Below, piece after piece: positions 40,932 to 50,100 of a stretch of 64,000 nt of DNA. Position 1 is the first letter of the stretch. Each line of letters opens with the position of its first letter. This DNA is from Mesostigma viride. Its lineage: Eukaryota > Streptophyta > Mesostigmatophyceae > Mesostigmatales > Mesostigmataceae. The DNA lies in the NCBI GenBank assembly GCA_009746045.1, contig RPFO01000175.1:3212885-3276884 (forward strand), in the 5' to 3' direction. Under the pieces are notes generated by a model. It was not told the origin of the DNA. It did no database searches and saw only the letters and a list, made by a program, of their open reading frames with translations. Both the position numbers and the translations under genes were made by a program.

Positions 40932-41704
40932 ACTGGGTGTATTGTACGCCATAGGCAGTTTGCACACTAGTGGCTCCTCTTGAGAGGCTTGTGTGTTGCT
41001 TATTTTAATTGTGCATGTGTGCCCATTATCAGTTTGTAGGGCATGAACATCTGATTGCCACATGGATGAGCATGTAATGTGTTGGCGGTGTTATATGTGC
41101 ATGGTGGTGTATCTCACTTGTAGGCTCATCGCTCAGCCTCGTGAATGGTATATAGCCAAGCAGTGTCTCCACCCCGAGCCAGTTTATTTTACATTGCCAC
41201 CTTGTGTTGCCAGTCTAGTGCACCCAGTTTGAGCTTTAGATGGACAATAATTAGGTTGGGGATGTGACCTTGTCTTGTGATGAACATCGTTGCATGCCAG
41301 CGGCCCCTACTCATGGCGCTTTTATTTGCAAGCATAATAAACCATTTTATTGCATATAATGAGTCAAAACTATCAAGGAAGTTCATATTTCACATCTATG
41401 CTATTAGTTGGGTCCCAGGACCTACAATAATGACAGCCACCCTAGAGATAGCATGTGACACGTACATGAAACAAGTACTGCCGATGCATCGGCACCTTCT
41501 TGTACAGGGTGTAACTACTGGCATACCCATCCAACCATGGACCCCAATGGCTCAAACTATTCACCAACTAATTCTCCATCATCCCTGAAGTGGCAGGTGC
41601 CTAGGTATTTTTGCCTAATTCACAACACACATTCTACCAAAAATGAAAACGCGCGTCTTGACCCCCCTGACTTTGACGGCAGTTATATATAGCCTATCCT
41701 GCAT
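40932..41704. other. Spacer without a supported gene
   Basis: No coding frame with recognisable motifs; ends in ATATATAT just where the tail of copy A4 begins. Confidence 0.5.
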
Positions 41705-41845
41705 ATATATATTAAAAATATAATTACTTACAGCAGAGTGAAATCACTCAAACCAAAGCAAACGCCCAGCTATAAACCTATATACAGAGCCATGTCAAAG
41801 CTCTATACTACGATAAGACCAATGGAAACGCCTAACGGGAGGAAC

Positions 41846-44056
41846 CTAATAGCCCTGCTGCACCGCAAAATCAGCCCGCGTACGGCGGAGCATGATGTCC
41901 GCCATGGCCCGAGTCAGCGCCACCGACAAGCGCTGACGCCAATATGACGTCCAGGTCCGCGCCGACCATGGGGCCCGCTGGCCCTCCAGGTCCAGCCGGG
42001 CCTCCCGGAGCCGGCAACACTCCTTGAAGAAGGCGGAGGTCAGGGGCCCCATGGCCCCAAACTCCTCCAGGACAAAGGGCACCACACGATGGTGCCCGAC
42101 GTCGCCGTAGGCCAGGAGCTTGGCCCGCTCCGCCCGGTCCGCCGTGTAACCTGCCGTGAGGGAGGCCCCAGCCACGTGGCTAAGAGCCAAGGGCCGCGCC
42201 ACCGAAACGTCAATAAGCAGATGCCGGCCACCCCCCTCAAAGTCCAGCACCACGATGTCAGGCCGGTGGTTGGGGGAATAGAAGGCAGCGCCATCCGCAT
42301 CCTCGGACCGGATGTTCGCGTGGGGGAAAACCGACCGAATCATGGCGAGCACCACCGTCAGGAGGACAGTGTGCAAATACAAATACCAATTCTGATTCTG
42401 TTGGCCCCCCATGCAGGCAAGGTAGTGAGTCCCCGTGGGATCCAGCGGCTGCCCACAGCTACCACAAGGCCGCCCGGCCGGAACAAGAGGCTGCGGGGCA
42501 AATAGCTGGTGCCGGAGCGCCACCGAGTAGTGGCTGGGAGCCAAGGCGAATGGGGGGGCCATGGGAAGAGCACGAAGGTACGCCGAGCCCACACTCCGCA
42601 AGGAAAGCGAGAACAGCCACGCACGTCCCTGGGCGTTGAGGTCCGCGAAAAGAGCAATCCAATCAGCCGTGTGCAGAATACCCGCGTAGGTTTTCTGGTG
42701 TTTATCGATGACGCGAGCAGGGAATGCGGCGGGAGATTGAACGGAGGCGACCGAGGGAGTGCCGCGAGGGAGGTGGCGCTGTACCGCCTGAGCGGCACGG
42801 ACGGGAGAACAGGCCTGCTGGATCTCAGCATAGGCCTCCTGGATGGCGGTGACGAAGGGCAAAGGGCTGCTGGGGTCCAGGAGGTCAGGCGCTGCCGTTG
42901 CCAAAAGGGGCAGGAGCCGGCAGCTTTCCGCCCACGACTGAGCGACGGAGCCCAAAAAGGCTGCTGGGGCCAGCCGGGCGGCACGAGTCAGACCGCAGCC
43001 ACCCATCCGTGCAGGCAGGGAGGCAATGCGAATAGCATGTGGCGGGAGGTCGGGGCCCGGGACCAGCTGCGCCAAGGCCGACTGGATGCGTTCGTCGTGG
43101 CCCTCGGCGGCCAGCCGGACCTGAGACGGAAGAGCGCCCCGGAGCCAGTGAACGACGCGAGGGTGAGCGCAAAACCACAGAAGCAGACCCTTGGTCTGCG
43201 AATCATGAAGGCGCGCAATCAAGGGCAGTACCTCAGTGCGTGCCTCGAGGGCGGCCCGCAGAGCATCGATGACAAACGCGGGGTCGCCAACCGGAACGCC
43301 GAGGACATCCAACCCATGGAGGCGCTCGTCCCGGCCCAAGAGCTGGGGCGGAAAGCCGGAGCAATCACCTTGGGGCGAGTACACCGCGCACTTGGCAAGG
43401 GTCAACTGGAGGTTGATGTCGGCCACCGCGGTCTGCAGTGCCAGCAGAGCCGCGGTGGTGTCCGGCACAGGGCCCAGAAGGTAGATATCATCCAAGTAGG
43501 CCTGAATAGCGACCGCCGGGTGGGCAGCATGGACCGCTTGGAGGCAACCCTGGAGGGGGGCGGCAAAGTACAGGGGTCCCAGGGGGTCCCCTTGCTGGGT
43601 GCCCGACCGCGACAGCAGGCCGCCGCGAGTGCCGTCCTCCATGATGTGAACCAGTTGGCCGGGCTGGCCGTAGCACACGGCTGTCCAAGCGTACAAGTCC
43701 TCGAAGGACTCCATGACGGCCGCAAACATGCTGGCGCGGGACAGACTGTTGAACGCGTTGTGGCAGTCGACCTTGACGACAGCGTGGGTGGGGTGGGCCT
43801 CGAGGTAGGCCTGCACCGAATGGATGAGGATATCCGCCCCGCCTGGAGTCGTCACCCCCAGCTGGGCCGCCACCGAGGTCTCACCCGCTGCGAGGGGCGG
43901 GCAGAAAAAGGCACGGAGCTCGGGCGCCTTTTGGCGGCAGATCACTTTGCCCACGAGCTTGCGGAGCACCTCACCGCAGGCGATCGGGCGCACCTTGCCC
44001 TCGGGGGGGGCAAGACACCCTTGAGCAGAGCGAGGAGGCGAGCGCCCGCTAACCAC
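41846..44056 (-). CDS. RT, CCHC knuckle and restriction-like endonuclease of copy A4
   Basis: Open for 736 codons; the true start lies upstream in another frame. Counting from 44056: RT fingers KVRPIACGEVLRKLVGKVI (21-39); palm D97 in VVKVDCHNAFNS; GTQQGDPLGPLYFA; active site YLDD (D189-D190); thumb/connection (about 270-450); CCHC knuckle C531, C534, H544, C548; endonuclease core RPDIVVLDFEGGGRHLLIDVSVARP with PD at 599-600 and D616. The enzyme would nick one target strand, prime on the nick and copy its RNA. The PD...D spacing and the CCHC directly before it match R2-like enzymes. YLDD instead of the more common Y/FADD is a family trait, being shared by all A copies. Confidence 0.88.
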   Translation of the reverse strand: MVSGRSPPRSAQGCLAPPEGKVRPIACGEVLRKLVGKVICRQKAPELRAFFCPPLAAGETSVAAQLGVTTPGGADILIHSVQAYLEAHPTHAVVKVDCHNAFNSLSRASMFAAVMESFEDLYAWTAVCYGQPGQLVHIMEDGTRGGLLSRSGTQQGDPLGPLYFAAPLQGCLQAVHAAHPAVAIQAYLDDIYLLGPVPDTTAALLALQTAVADINLQLTLAKCAVYSPQGDCSGFPPQLLGRDERLHGLDVLGVPVGDPAFVIDALRAALEARTEVLPLIARLHDSQTKGLLLWFCAHPRVVHWLRGALPSQVRLAAEGHDERIQSALAQLVPGPDLPPHAIRIASLPARMGGCGLTRAARLAPAAFLGSVAQSWAESCRLLPLLATAAPDLLDPSSPLPFVTAIQEAYAEIQQACSPVRAAQAVQRHLPRGTPSVASVQSPAAFPARVIDKHQKTYAGILHTADWIALFADLNAQGRAWLFSLSLRSVGSAYLRALPMAPPFALAPSHYSVALRHQLFAPQPLVPAGRPCGSCGQPLDPTGTHYLACMGGQQNQNWYLYLHTVLLTVVLAMIRSVFPHANIRSEDADGAAFYSPNHRPDIVVLDFEGGGRHLLIDVSVARPLALSHVAGASLTAGYTADRAERAKLLAYGDVGHHRVVPFVLEEFGAMGPLTSAFFKECCRLREARLDLEGQRAPWSARTWTSYWRQRLSVALTRAMADIMLRRTRADFAVQQGY

Positions 44057-44850
44057 TCGCGCGCAGCGGGAGGAACGCGACCAGCCGCCAGGTCAATGAG
44101 GGTGTCAAAGAGAATGTCCTCGCCCCCATGCCCCACCAGGACCTCCAAGTGCTCGTAGCGCCAGCCCGACGGCCCGGTAGAGGAAGCCCGCGGGACCTCA
44201 CGCATCACCTCCAGGAAGCAGTCGCGGTCCAGCCGGAGGGGGGCCGGCAGGGGGTCCGGCACGGGCAGCTGGAATCCGGGCTCCGCAGGGTGAAGAGCCT
44301 CCAAGGCCGCCAGGGTAGCCGCATTGGCGGGGGCGAGCTTGGCCATTTCCAAGCGGGTCATGGCCCGGCTGAGCTGCCCCTCGCGGACGAGGCGGATGAC
44401 GTCGGCGGCCACCCGCTCGAAGTTGACCTCCCCCGACAGCCGGGCCGTGCGCGGGGGCGGCACGCCAAACAGCCCCTCCCAGTCCCCCTGCAGAAAGCGT
44501 CGGCAACGGGCAATAACCGCACCCTGGAGGCCGCGCACACCACGCCCGAGAGGGGTGAGGAGCAGGCGGGGGGTCACCATGTGCAGTTTAAAGCCCAGCG
44601 GGTCGTCCGGAGCGGCGTGCATGCGCCGGAGAGAAACGATTGCACATTGCGCGAAAAGGCTACGCGCGCGGTGGGGGAGGTCGGTCAGGGTAGACGTCGG
44701 GTTGATGGCGCATGCATCCCAGGGAACCGTGTCAAGCCAACGCCAACTGGCCGAGTAGTCGGGCGGCGGGGGCTGGGAGCCGGGGGAGCCGAGGCGGGAG
44801 GGGGGAGGGGGCCGGGACTGCTGGCCGGTTGAGGGGCCGTTGAGCAACAC
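44057..44850 (-). CDS. Finger/RT-N-terminal segment of copy A4
   Basis: A frame open from 44850 to 43942 holds the segment between the C2H2-type fingers and RT: DLPHRARSLFAQCAIVSLRRMHAAPDDPLGFKLHM, VIARCRRFLQGDWEGLF, and the pre-RT word RASSTGPSGWRYEHLEVL (near 44170), comparable to the finger motif that opens many non-LTR RTs. It shifts frame into the RT ORF at about 43990-44020. The same segment is kept in A5 and B1. Confidence 0.7.
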
Positions 44851-45658
44851 AGGCGCGCGCGTGCTGAGCGCGCCCGTGAATGGAGTACACCCGCTGGCAG
44901 TGAGCTTCCGGGCACCGGTAACAGCTCATGGCCTGCAGATCCGCCGCGCCGAGATCGGGGTGCACAGCGCGAAGGTGCTGGCAGAGGAGGTTACGGTTGT
45001 GGAACACACCCGCACACGGGGACCCCGTGGGAAGCAGCACGGCACACCGGTGAAGGCCGTCGGCGGGCGCTGAGTGGCGGGGAGCGGCGCCAGCAAAGGC
45101 AGGACGTGGGGCCTGCGGCGTCTCCCCAGCCGGGCCGGCAGGCGCGCGCACCACGACCCGACCAGCGCCCGGCAGGCCCGCCGGGGCCACGGAGGAGGCA
45201 GTGCCCACCGGGGAGACCCCCAGCGGAGGGGGATCGAGAACGCCGGCGCCCCTCCCAGGGGGACTCGCCAGCGCGCCCGCGACCACCCCAGGCCCCGGCA
45301 ACGAGGCCGGGGGCGGAGGCCGAGGGGTCGGGGAGGCAGCTGGCCCCGGGGCCCGGTGGGGACCCGGCAGGGGACCCAGCGAGACCGGGGGCGGGCCGAG
45401 AGGAAGCGCAGTCCCAGGGGGCGGCACAACAGCCCGGCACAACGGGCAGCGCGGCACGGAGTGGAGCAAGCTGCGCGCGATGCACGCTTGATGGAATGTG
45501 TGGCCGCACGCGGGCAGGCGACACAAGCCATCCCCCGGCCGGAAGGGCTCAAGGCAGATGGCACAGGAGCCCGACTCGGGGTCGTCCCCCTCCAGAAGGG
45601 ACCGGACATGAGGGGGGGCGGGTCCCAGCCGGCCTCCCAGCAACCCGGGAGGCGGCAA
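44732..45658 (-). CDS. RING-H2 and two C2H2-type fingers of copy A4
   Basis: Within 308 codons, residues 32-74 form a full RING-H2: C32, C35, C51, H53, H56, C59, C71, C74 (CAIC...CGHTFHQAC...CPLC). RING-H2 domains recruit ubiquitin-charged E2 enzymes. A long Pro/Ala/Gly-rich linker follows. Then come two zinc fingers, C-x9-C...H-x4-H in HRCAVLLPTGSPCAGVFHNRN...HLRAVH and C-x4-C...H-x3-C in CPEAHCQRVYSIHGRAQHARAC, in the place where R2-like elements have DNA-binding fingers. RING and fingers sit in one uninterrupted frame, so they are one protein. Ligase activity is inferred from fold only. Confidence 0.8.
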   Translation of the reverse strand: MPPPGLLGGRLGPAPPHVRSLLEGDDPESGSCAICLEPFRPGDGLCRLPACGHTFHQACIARSLLHSVPRCPLCRAVVPPPGTALPLGPPPVSLGPLPGPHRAPGPAASPTPRPPPPASLPGPGVVAGALASPPGRGAGVLDPPPLGVSPVGTASSVAPAGLPGAGRVVVRAPAGPAGETPQAPRPAFAGAAPRHSAPADGLHRCAVLLPTGSPCAGVFHNRNLLCQHLRAVHPDLGAADLQAMSCYRCPEAHCQRVYSIHGRAQHARACVAQRPLNRPAVPAPSPLPPRLPRLPAPAARLLGQLALA

Positions 45659-46490
45659 TCTGGGCGCGCGAGAGGATGCCGACCGGTTGGTCAGCCGCGG
45701 GGTGCCATTCGTGCGGGATGCCTGCCAACTCCAGGATGTCGTGGAGGAAGGCAGAAACAGGCGTCCCCGCGGTTAGGGGCTGGGCGCGCCCGGCCGAGTC
45801 CACCAAGATGGCCTGGCCGCCCTGAACCGCGATGGGGGCCCCGAACTCCACACGCAGCATGGCGGCCTGCGCCAGGCTGAGGGAGGTGATGAGAAAGCCC
45901 CCACTGGCAACCGGGCCGGGAGGCGGGGCCTGGGCGTCCAAGAAGAGGCGAAGCTGCCGCGGGGACATGAGGCCCAGGTCGGCGCCGCCCGCGAGGTAGG
46001 CCGCCCGCACCGAGACCTGTGCGTCTCGAGCCACCGCCGTGACGAACTCGACCACCGCCTGACCCACCCGCTCGTCCAGGGAAAGCAGCTCTTCCTGCCG
46101 GGCGGCCGGGAGATGCCACGGCAGCCGGCAGCCGGCGTGATATCCTTCCAAGACATACCCCCAAAGAGTCGAGGCCGTCACCGGGGGGCGGCGGAAAGAA
46201 ATGTCGCCCGCACCTGCGCAACTAGGGCCAGGAAGGCCGGGGGCCTAGGGAGCGAGGGGAAGGCGGCCTGGAGCCCGACCGCGTCCAGCAACAAAGGGCA
46301 GTACGCCCAAGAAAAGGTGGCGCGGCCCACCACGCCGACAATGTGCGAGGGCGGCCACGAGGTGAACGCGTGGGCCCGGGGGCCGCCGTCCCACGCGGCA
46401 AGGACGGGGGTGGCGGCTGGGTGGCCAACCGCGGCCGGGGGAAGGGAGGCCAGAGCGTCGGGGAGCGAGGGGCCGGGGGCGGGCGCCGGG
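45549..46490 (-). CDS. Conserved unrecognised domain between PHD and RING, copy A4
   Basis: About 300 residues in two frames (46810-46178, of which the last 100 codons matter, and 46181-45549). Words GHPAATPVLAAWDGG, RATFSWAYCPLLLDAVGLQAAFP, STLWGYVLEGYHAGCRLPWHLPAARQEELL and AFLHDILELAGIPHEWHP recur, with changes, in B1 (about 53910-54660) and A5. Conservation between the two subfamilies, including a Cys (AYCPLL) and a late His (IPHEWHP), hints at an enzyme, but I recognise no family. The join between frames lies near 46180, where the B copy reads through LLASTLWG in one frame. Confidence 0.6.
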
Positions 46491-46520
46491 GTCGCCAGGC
46501 CCGCCGGGGGTCGGCCGGGC

Positions 46521-47003
46521 TCAGCCCAGGCGACAGCGCCGCGCCCCCGTCGGCGGGGCCAGGCGACGGGTGGGGCCCCGGGGCCGAGGGCGCCAGGGCC
46601 CGAGCAACGGCGGCCCCATCGGGCAGGCCACGGCCCGCCCCGAGGGCCTCGGCAGGGGGGCACACGGGGCAGGGGGCCGGAGCACCCAGCGGGGAGGGCA
46701 GCCCGGGGGCCCGCCGGGGGGACAGCGCGGGCACGTCCAGGAGCCCGGCGGGACCCGGTAGAGCCGGGGAGTAAGACACTGCAAGTGCCACCCGGAATTG
46801 CAAGCATCACAAACTAACATGTGGTGCCCGCGGTGCCCGCTCCGGCAGACCTCGCAGACCAAGGAGGGGGAGACCGGGGCGCCCGAGCCCCCCGCAGCCG
46901 GGTCGCCCACCTCCGCAAGAAGGGCCGCAAGCCGAGAGGACCGCCGAGGCGCCAACCGGGGAGCGGGGGAGCCGTTGGGCGAAGGGGGTCGTGGGTCGTC
47001 CAT
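46521..47003 (-). CDS. PHD finger at the N-terminus of copy A4
   Basis: The start is ATG 47003 (MDDPRPPSPNGSPAPRL). A C4HC3 PHD finger covers residues about 50-94: CEVC...CDAC, H in GWHLQC, CPRC, with the tryptophan before the last cysteine pair. PHD fingers read histone H3 tails, so this end may steer the element to certain chromatin. The frame then runs into Pro/Arg-rich sequence and ends at 46521, while the next conserved domain continues in a neighbouring frame, so a shift lies around 46500-46700. Confidence 0.8.
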   Translation of the reverse strand: MDDPRPPSPNGSPAPRLAPRRSSRLAALLAEVGDPAAGGSGAPVSPSLVCEVCRSGHRGHHMLVCDACNSGWHLQCLTPRLYRVPPGSWTCPRCPPGGPPGCPPRWVLRPPAPCAPLPRPSGRAVACPMGPPLLGPWRPRPRGPTRRLAPPTGARRCRLG

Positions 47004-47029
47004 GAACAATCAGGGCAGGCGTGGCAGCC

Positions 47030-47112
47030 ACCGAGGGGGGGGGCGGGGGGTGTGGGGGGCGGAGCCCCCCACGCGGGGGGTTTGGGGGGCGGCAGCCCCC
47101 CAACGCGCTGCG
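47030..47112 (-). promoter_or_regulatory. GC hairpins in the 5' leader of copy A4
   Basis: GGGGGGCGGCAGCCCCCC and GGGGGGCGGAGCCCCCC repeats form perfect short hairpins ahead of the PHD gene. The same words (GGGGGGCTGCCGCCCCCC) stand at 53217-53240 before copy B1, so they belong to the element's 5' leader rather than to the site. Confidence 0.6.
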
Positions 47113-47120
47113 GTCGCGGT

Positions 47121-50100
47121 ACCGCCTGCCGTCCGGCACTTTGAAGCCCGCCGGTGCTATAATTCCTATCGTCCACGCATGTTTTCCCCTGCCTCAAACC
47201 GCACGTTGCATTTAAATCTGGAGCCCAAAATTCACTGAAAACGTGTGCCAGCCGGTAGCAAACTGGGCCAAGCTGCCACGGAATGGTGGTACCGCCTGCC
47301 GTCCGGCACTTTGAAGCCCGCCGGTGCTATAATTCCTATCGTCCACGCATGTTTTCCCCTGCCTCAAACCGCACGTTGCATTTAAATCTGGAGCCCAAAA
47401 TTCACTGAAAACGTGTGCCAGCCGGTAGCAAACTGGGCCAAGCTGCCACGGAATGGTGGTACCGCCTGCCGTCCGGCACTTTGAAGCCCGCCGGTGCTAT
47501 AATTCCTATCGTCCACGCATGTTTTCCCCTGCCTCAAACCGCACGTTGCATTTAAATCTGGAGCCCAAAATTCACTGAAAACGTGTGCCAGCCGGTAGCA
47601 AACTGGGCCAAGCTGCCACGGAATGGTGGTACCGCCTGCCGTCCGGCACTTTGAAGCCCGCCGGTGCTATAATTCCTATCGTCCACGCATGTTTTCCCCT
47701 GCCTCAAACCGCACGTTGCATTTAAATCTGGAGCCCAAAATTCACTGAAAACGTGTGCCAGCCGGTAGCAAACTGGGCCAAGCTGCCACGGAATGGTGGT
47801 ACCGCCTGCCGTCCGGCACTTTGAAGCCCGCCGGTGCTATAATTCCTATCGTCCACGCATGTTTTCCCCTGCCTCAAACCGCACGTTGCATTTAAATCTG
47901 GAGCCCAAAATTCACTGAAAACGTGTGCCAGCCGGTAGCAAACTGGGCCAAGCTGCCACGGAATGGTGGTACCGCCTGCCGTCCGGCACTTTGAAGCCCG
48001 CCGGTGCTATAATTCCTATCGTCCACGCATGTTTTCCCCTGCCTCAAACCGCACGTTGCATTTAAATCTGGAGCCCAAAATTCACTGAAAACGTGTGCCA
48101 GCCGGTAGCAAACTGGGCCAAGCTGCCACGGAATGGTGGTACCGCCTGCCGTCCGGCACTTTGAAGCCCGCCGGTGCTATAATTCCTATCGTCCACGCAT
48201 GTTTTCCCCTGCCTCAAACCGCACGTTGCATTTAAATCTGGAGCCCAAAATTCACTGAAAACGTGTGCCAGCCGGTAGCAAACTGGGCCAAGCTGCCACG
48301 GAATGGTGGTACCGCCTGCCGTCCGGCACTTTGAAGCCCGCCGGTGCTATAATTCCTATCGTCCACGCATGTTTTCCCCTGCCTCAAACCGCACGTTGCA
48401 TTTAAATCTGGAGCCCAAAATTCACTGAAAACGTGTGCCAGCCGGTAGCAAACTGGGCCAAGCTGCCACGGAATGGTGGTACCGCCTGCCGTCCGGCACT
48501 TTGAAGCCCGCCGGTGCTATAATTCCTATCGTCCACGCATGTTTTCCCCTGCCTCAAACCGCACGTTGCATTTAAATCTGGAGCCCAAAATTCACTGAAA
48601 ACGTGTGCCAGCCGGTAGCAAACTGGGCCAAGCTGCCACGGAATGGTGGTACCGCCTGCCGTCCGGCACTTTGAAGCCCGCCGGTGCTATAATTCCTATC
48701 GTCCACGCATGTTTTCCCCTGCCTCAAACCGCACGTTGCATTTAAATCTGGAGCCCAAAATTCACTGAAAACGTGTGCCAGCCGGTAGCAAACTGGGCCA
48801 AGCTGCCACGGAATGGTGGTACCGCCTGCCGTCCGGCACTTTGAAGCCCGCCGGTGCTATAATTCCTATCGTCCACGCATGTTTTCCCCTGCCTCAAACC
48901 GCACGTTGCATTTAAATCTGGAGCCCAAAATTCACTGAAAACGTGTGCCAGCCGGTAGCAAACTGGGCCAAGCTGCCACGGAATGGTGGTACCGCCTGCC
49001 GTCCGGCACTTTGAAGCCCGCCGGTGCTATAATTCCTATCGTCCACGCATGTTTTCCCCTGCCTCAAACCGCACGTTGCATTTAAATCTGGAGCCCAAAA
49101 TTCACTGAAAACGTGTGCCAGCCGGTAGCAAACTGGGCCAAGCTGCCACGGAATGGTGGTACCGCCTGCCGTCCGGCACTTTGAAGCCCGCCGGTGCTAT
49201 AATTCCTATCGTCCACGCATGTTTTCCCCTGCCTCAAACCGCACGTTGCATTTAAATCTGGAGCCCAAAATTCACTGAAAACGTGTGCCAGCCGGTAGCA
49301 AACTGGGCCAAGCTGCCACGGAATGGTGGTACCGCCTGCCGTCCGGCACTTTGAAGCCCGCCGGTGCTATAATTCCTATCGTCCACGCATGTTTTCCCCT
49401 GCCTCAAACCGCACGTTGCATTTAAATCTGGAGCCCAAAATTCACTGAAAACGTGTGCCAGCCGGTAGCAAACTGGGCCAAGCTGCCACGGAATGGTGGT
49501 ACCGCCTGCCGTCCGGCACTTTGAAGCCCGCCGGTGCTATAATTCCTATCGTCCACGCATGTTTTCCCCTGCCTCAAACCGCACGTTGCATTTAAATCTG
49601 GAGCCCAAAATTCACTGAAAACGTGTGCCAGCCGGTAGCAAACTGGGCCAAGCTGCCACGGAATGGTGGTACCGCCTGCCGTCCGGCACTTTGAAGCCCG
49701 CCGGTGCTATAATTCCTATCGTCCACGCATGTTTTCCCCTGCCTCAAACCGCACGTTGCATTTAAATCTGGAGCCCAAAATTCACTGAAAACGTGTGCCA
49801 GCCGGTAGCAAACTGGGCCAAGCTGCCACGGAATGGTGGTACCGCCTGCCGTCCGGCACTTTGAAGCCCGCCGGTGCTATAATTCCTATCGTCCACGCAT
49901 GTTTTCCCCTGCCTCAAACCGCACGTTGCATTTAAATCTGGAGCCCAAAATTCACTGAAAACGTGTGCCAGCCGGTAGCAAACTGGGCCAAGCTGCCACG
50001 GAATGGTGGTACCGCCTGCCGTCCGGCACTTTGAAGCCCGCCGGTGCTATAATTCCTATCGTCCACGCATGTTTTCCCCTGCCTCAAACCGCACGTTGCA

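Larger units (their letters stand above)
41705..47120 (-). mobile_element. Subfamily A RLE non-LTR retrotransposon, nearly complete copy A4
   Basis: Longest copy of the family, about 5.4 kb. In element direction it has a GC-rich 5' region with hairpins, PHD finger, an unrecognised conserved domain, RING-H2, two C2H2-type fingers, RT, CCHC, restriction-like endonuclease, 3' UTR (41845-41705) and an AT-rich tail without poly(A). RT plus a PD...D endonuclease behind it place it with the RLE-bearing non-LTR elements (R2/R4/NeSL type). Coding changes frame several times before RT, so either the protein parts are separate or the copy has suffered shifts. Its 5' end abuts the satellite array. Confidence 0.9.

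Noticed and set aside
42509-44158. 549-codon open frame opposite to the RT of copy A4 (and 397 codons opposite to A3)
   Set aside because: Antisense shadow of a GC-rich coding frame; the minus strand has the full RT motif set, the plus strand none.
47121-47290. CENP-B-box-like motif in the satellite unit
   Set aside because: The nearest words (CTTCAAAGTGCCGG on the minus strand) miss essential positions of the motif.
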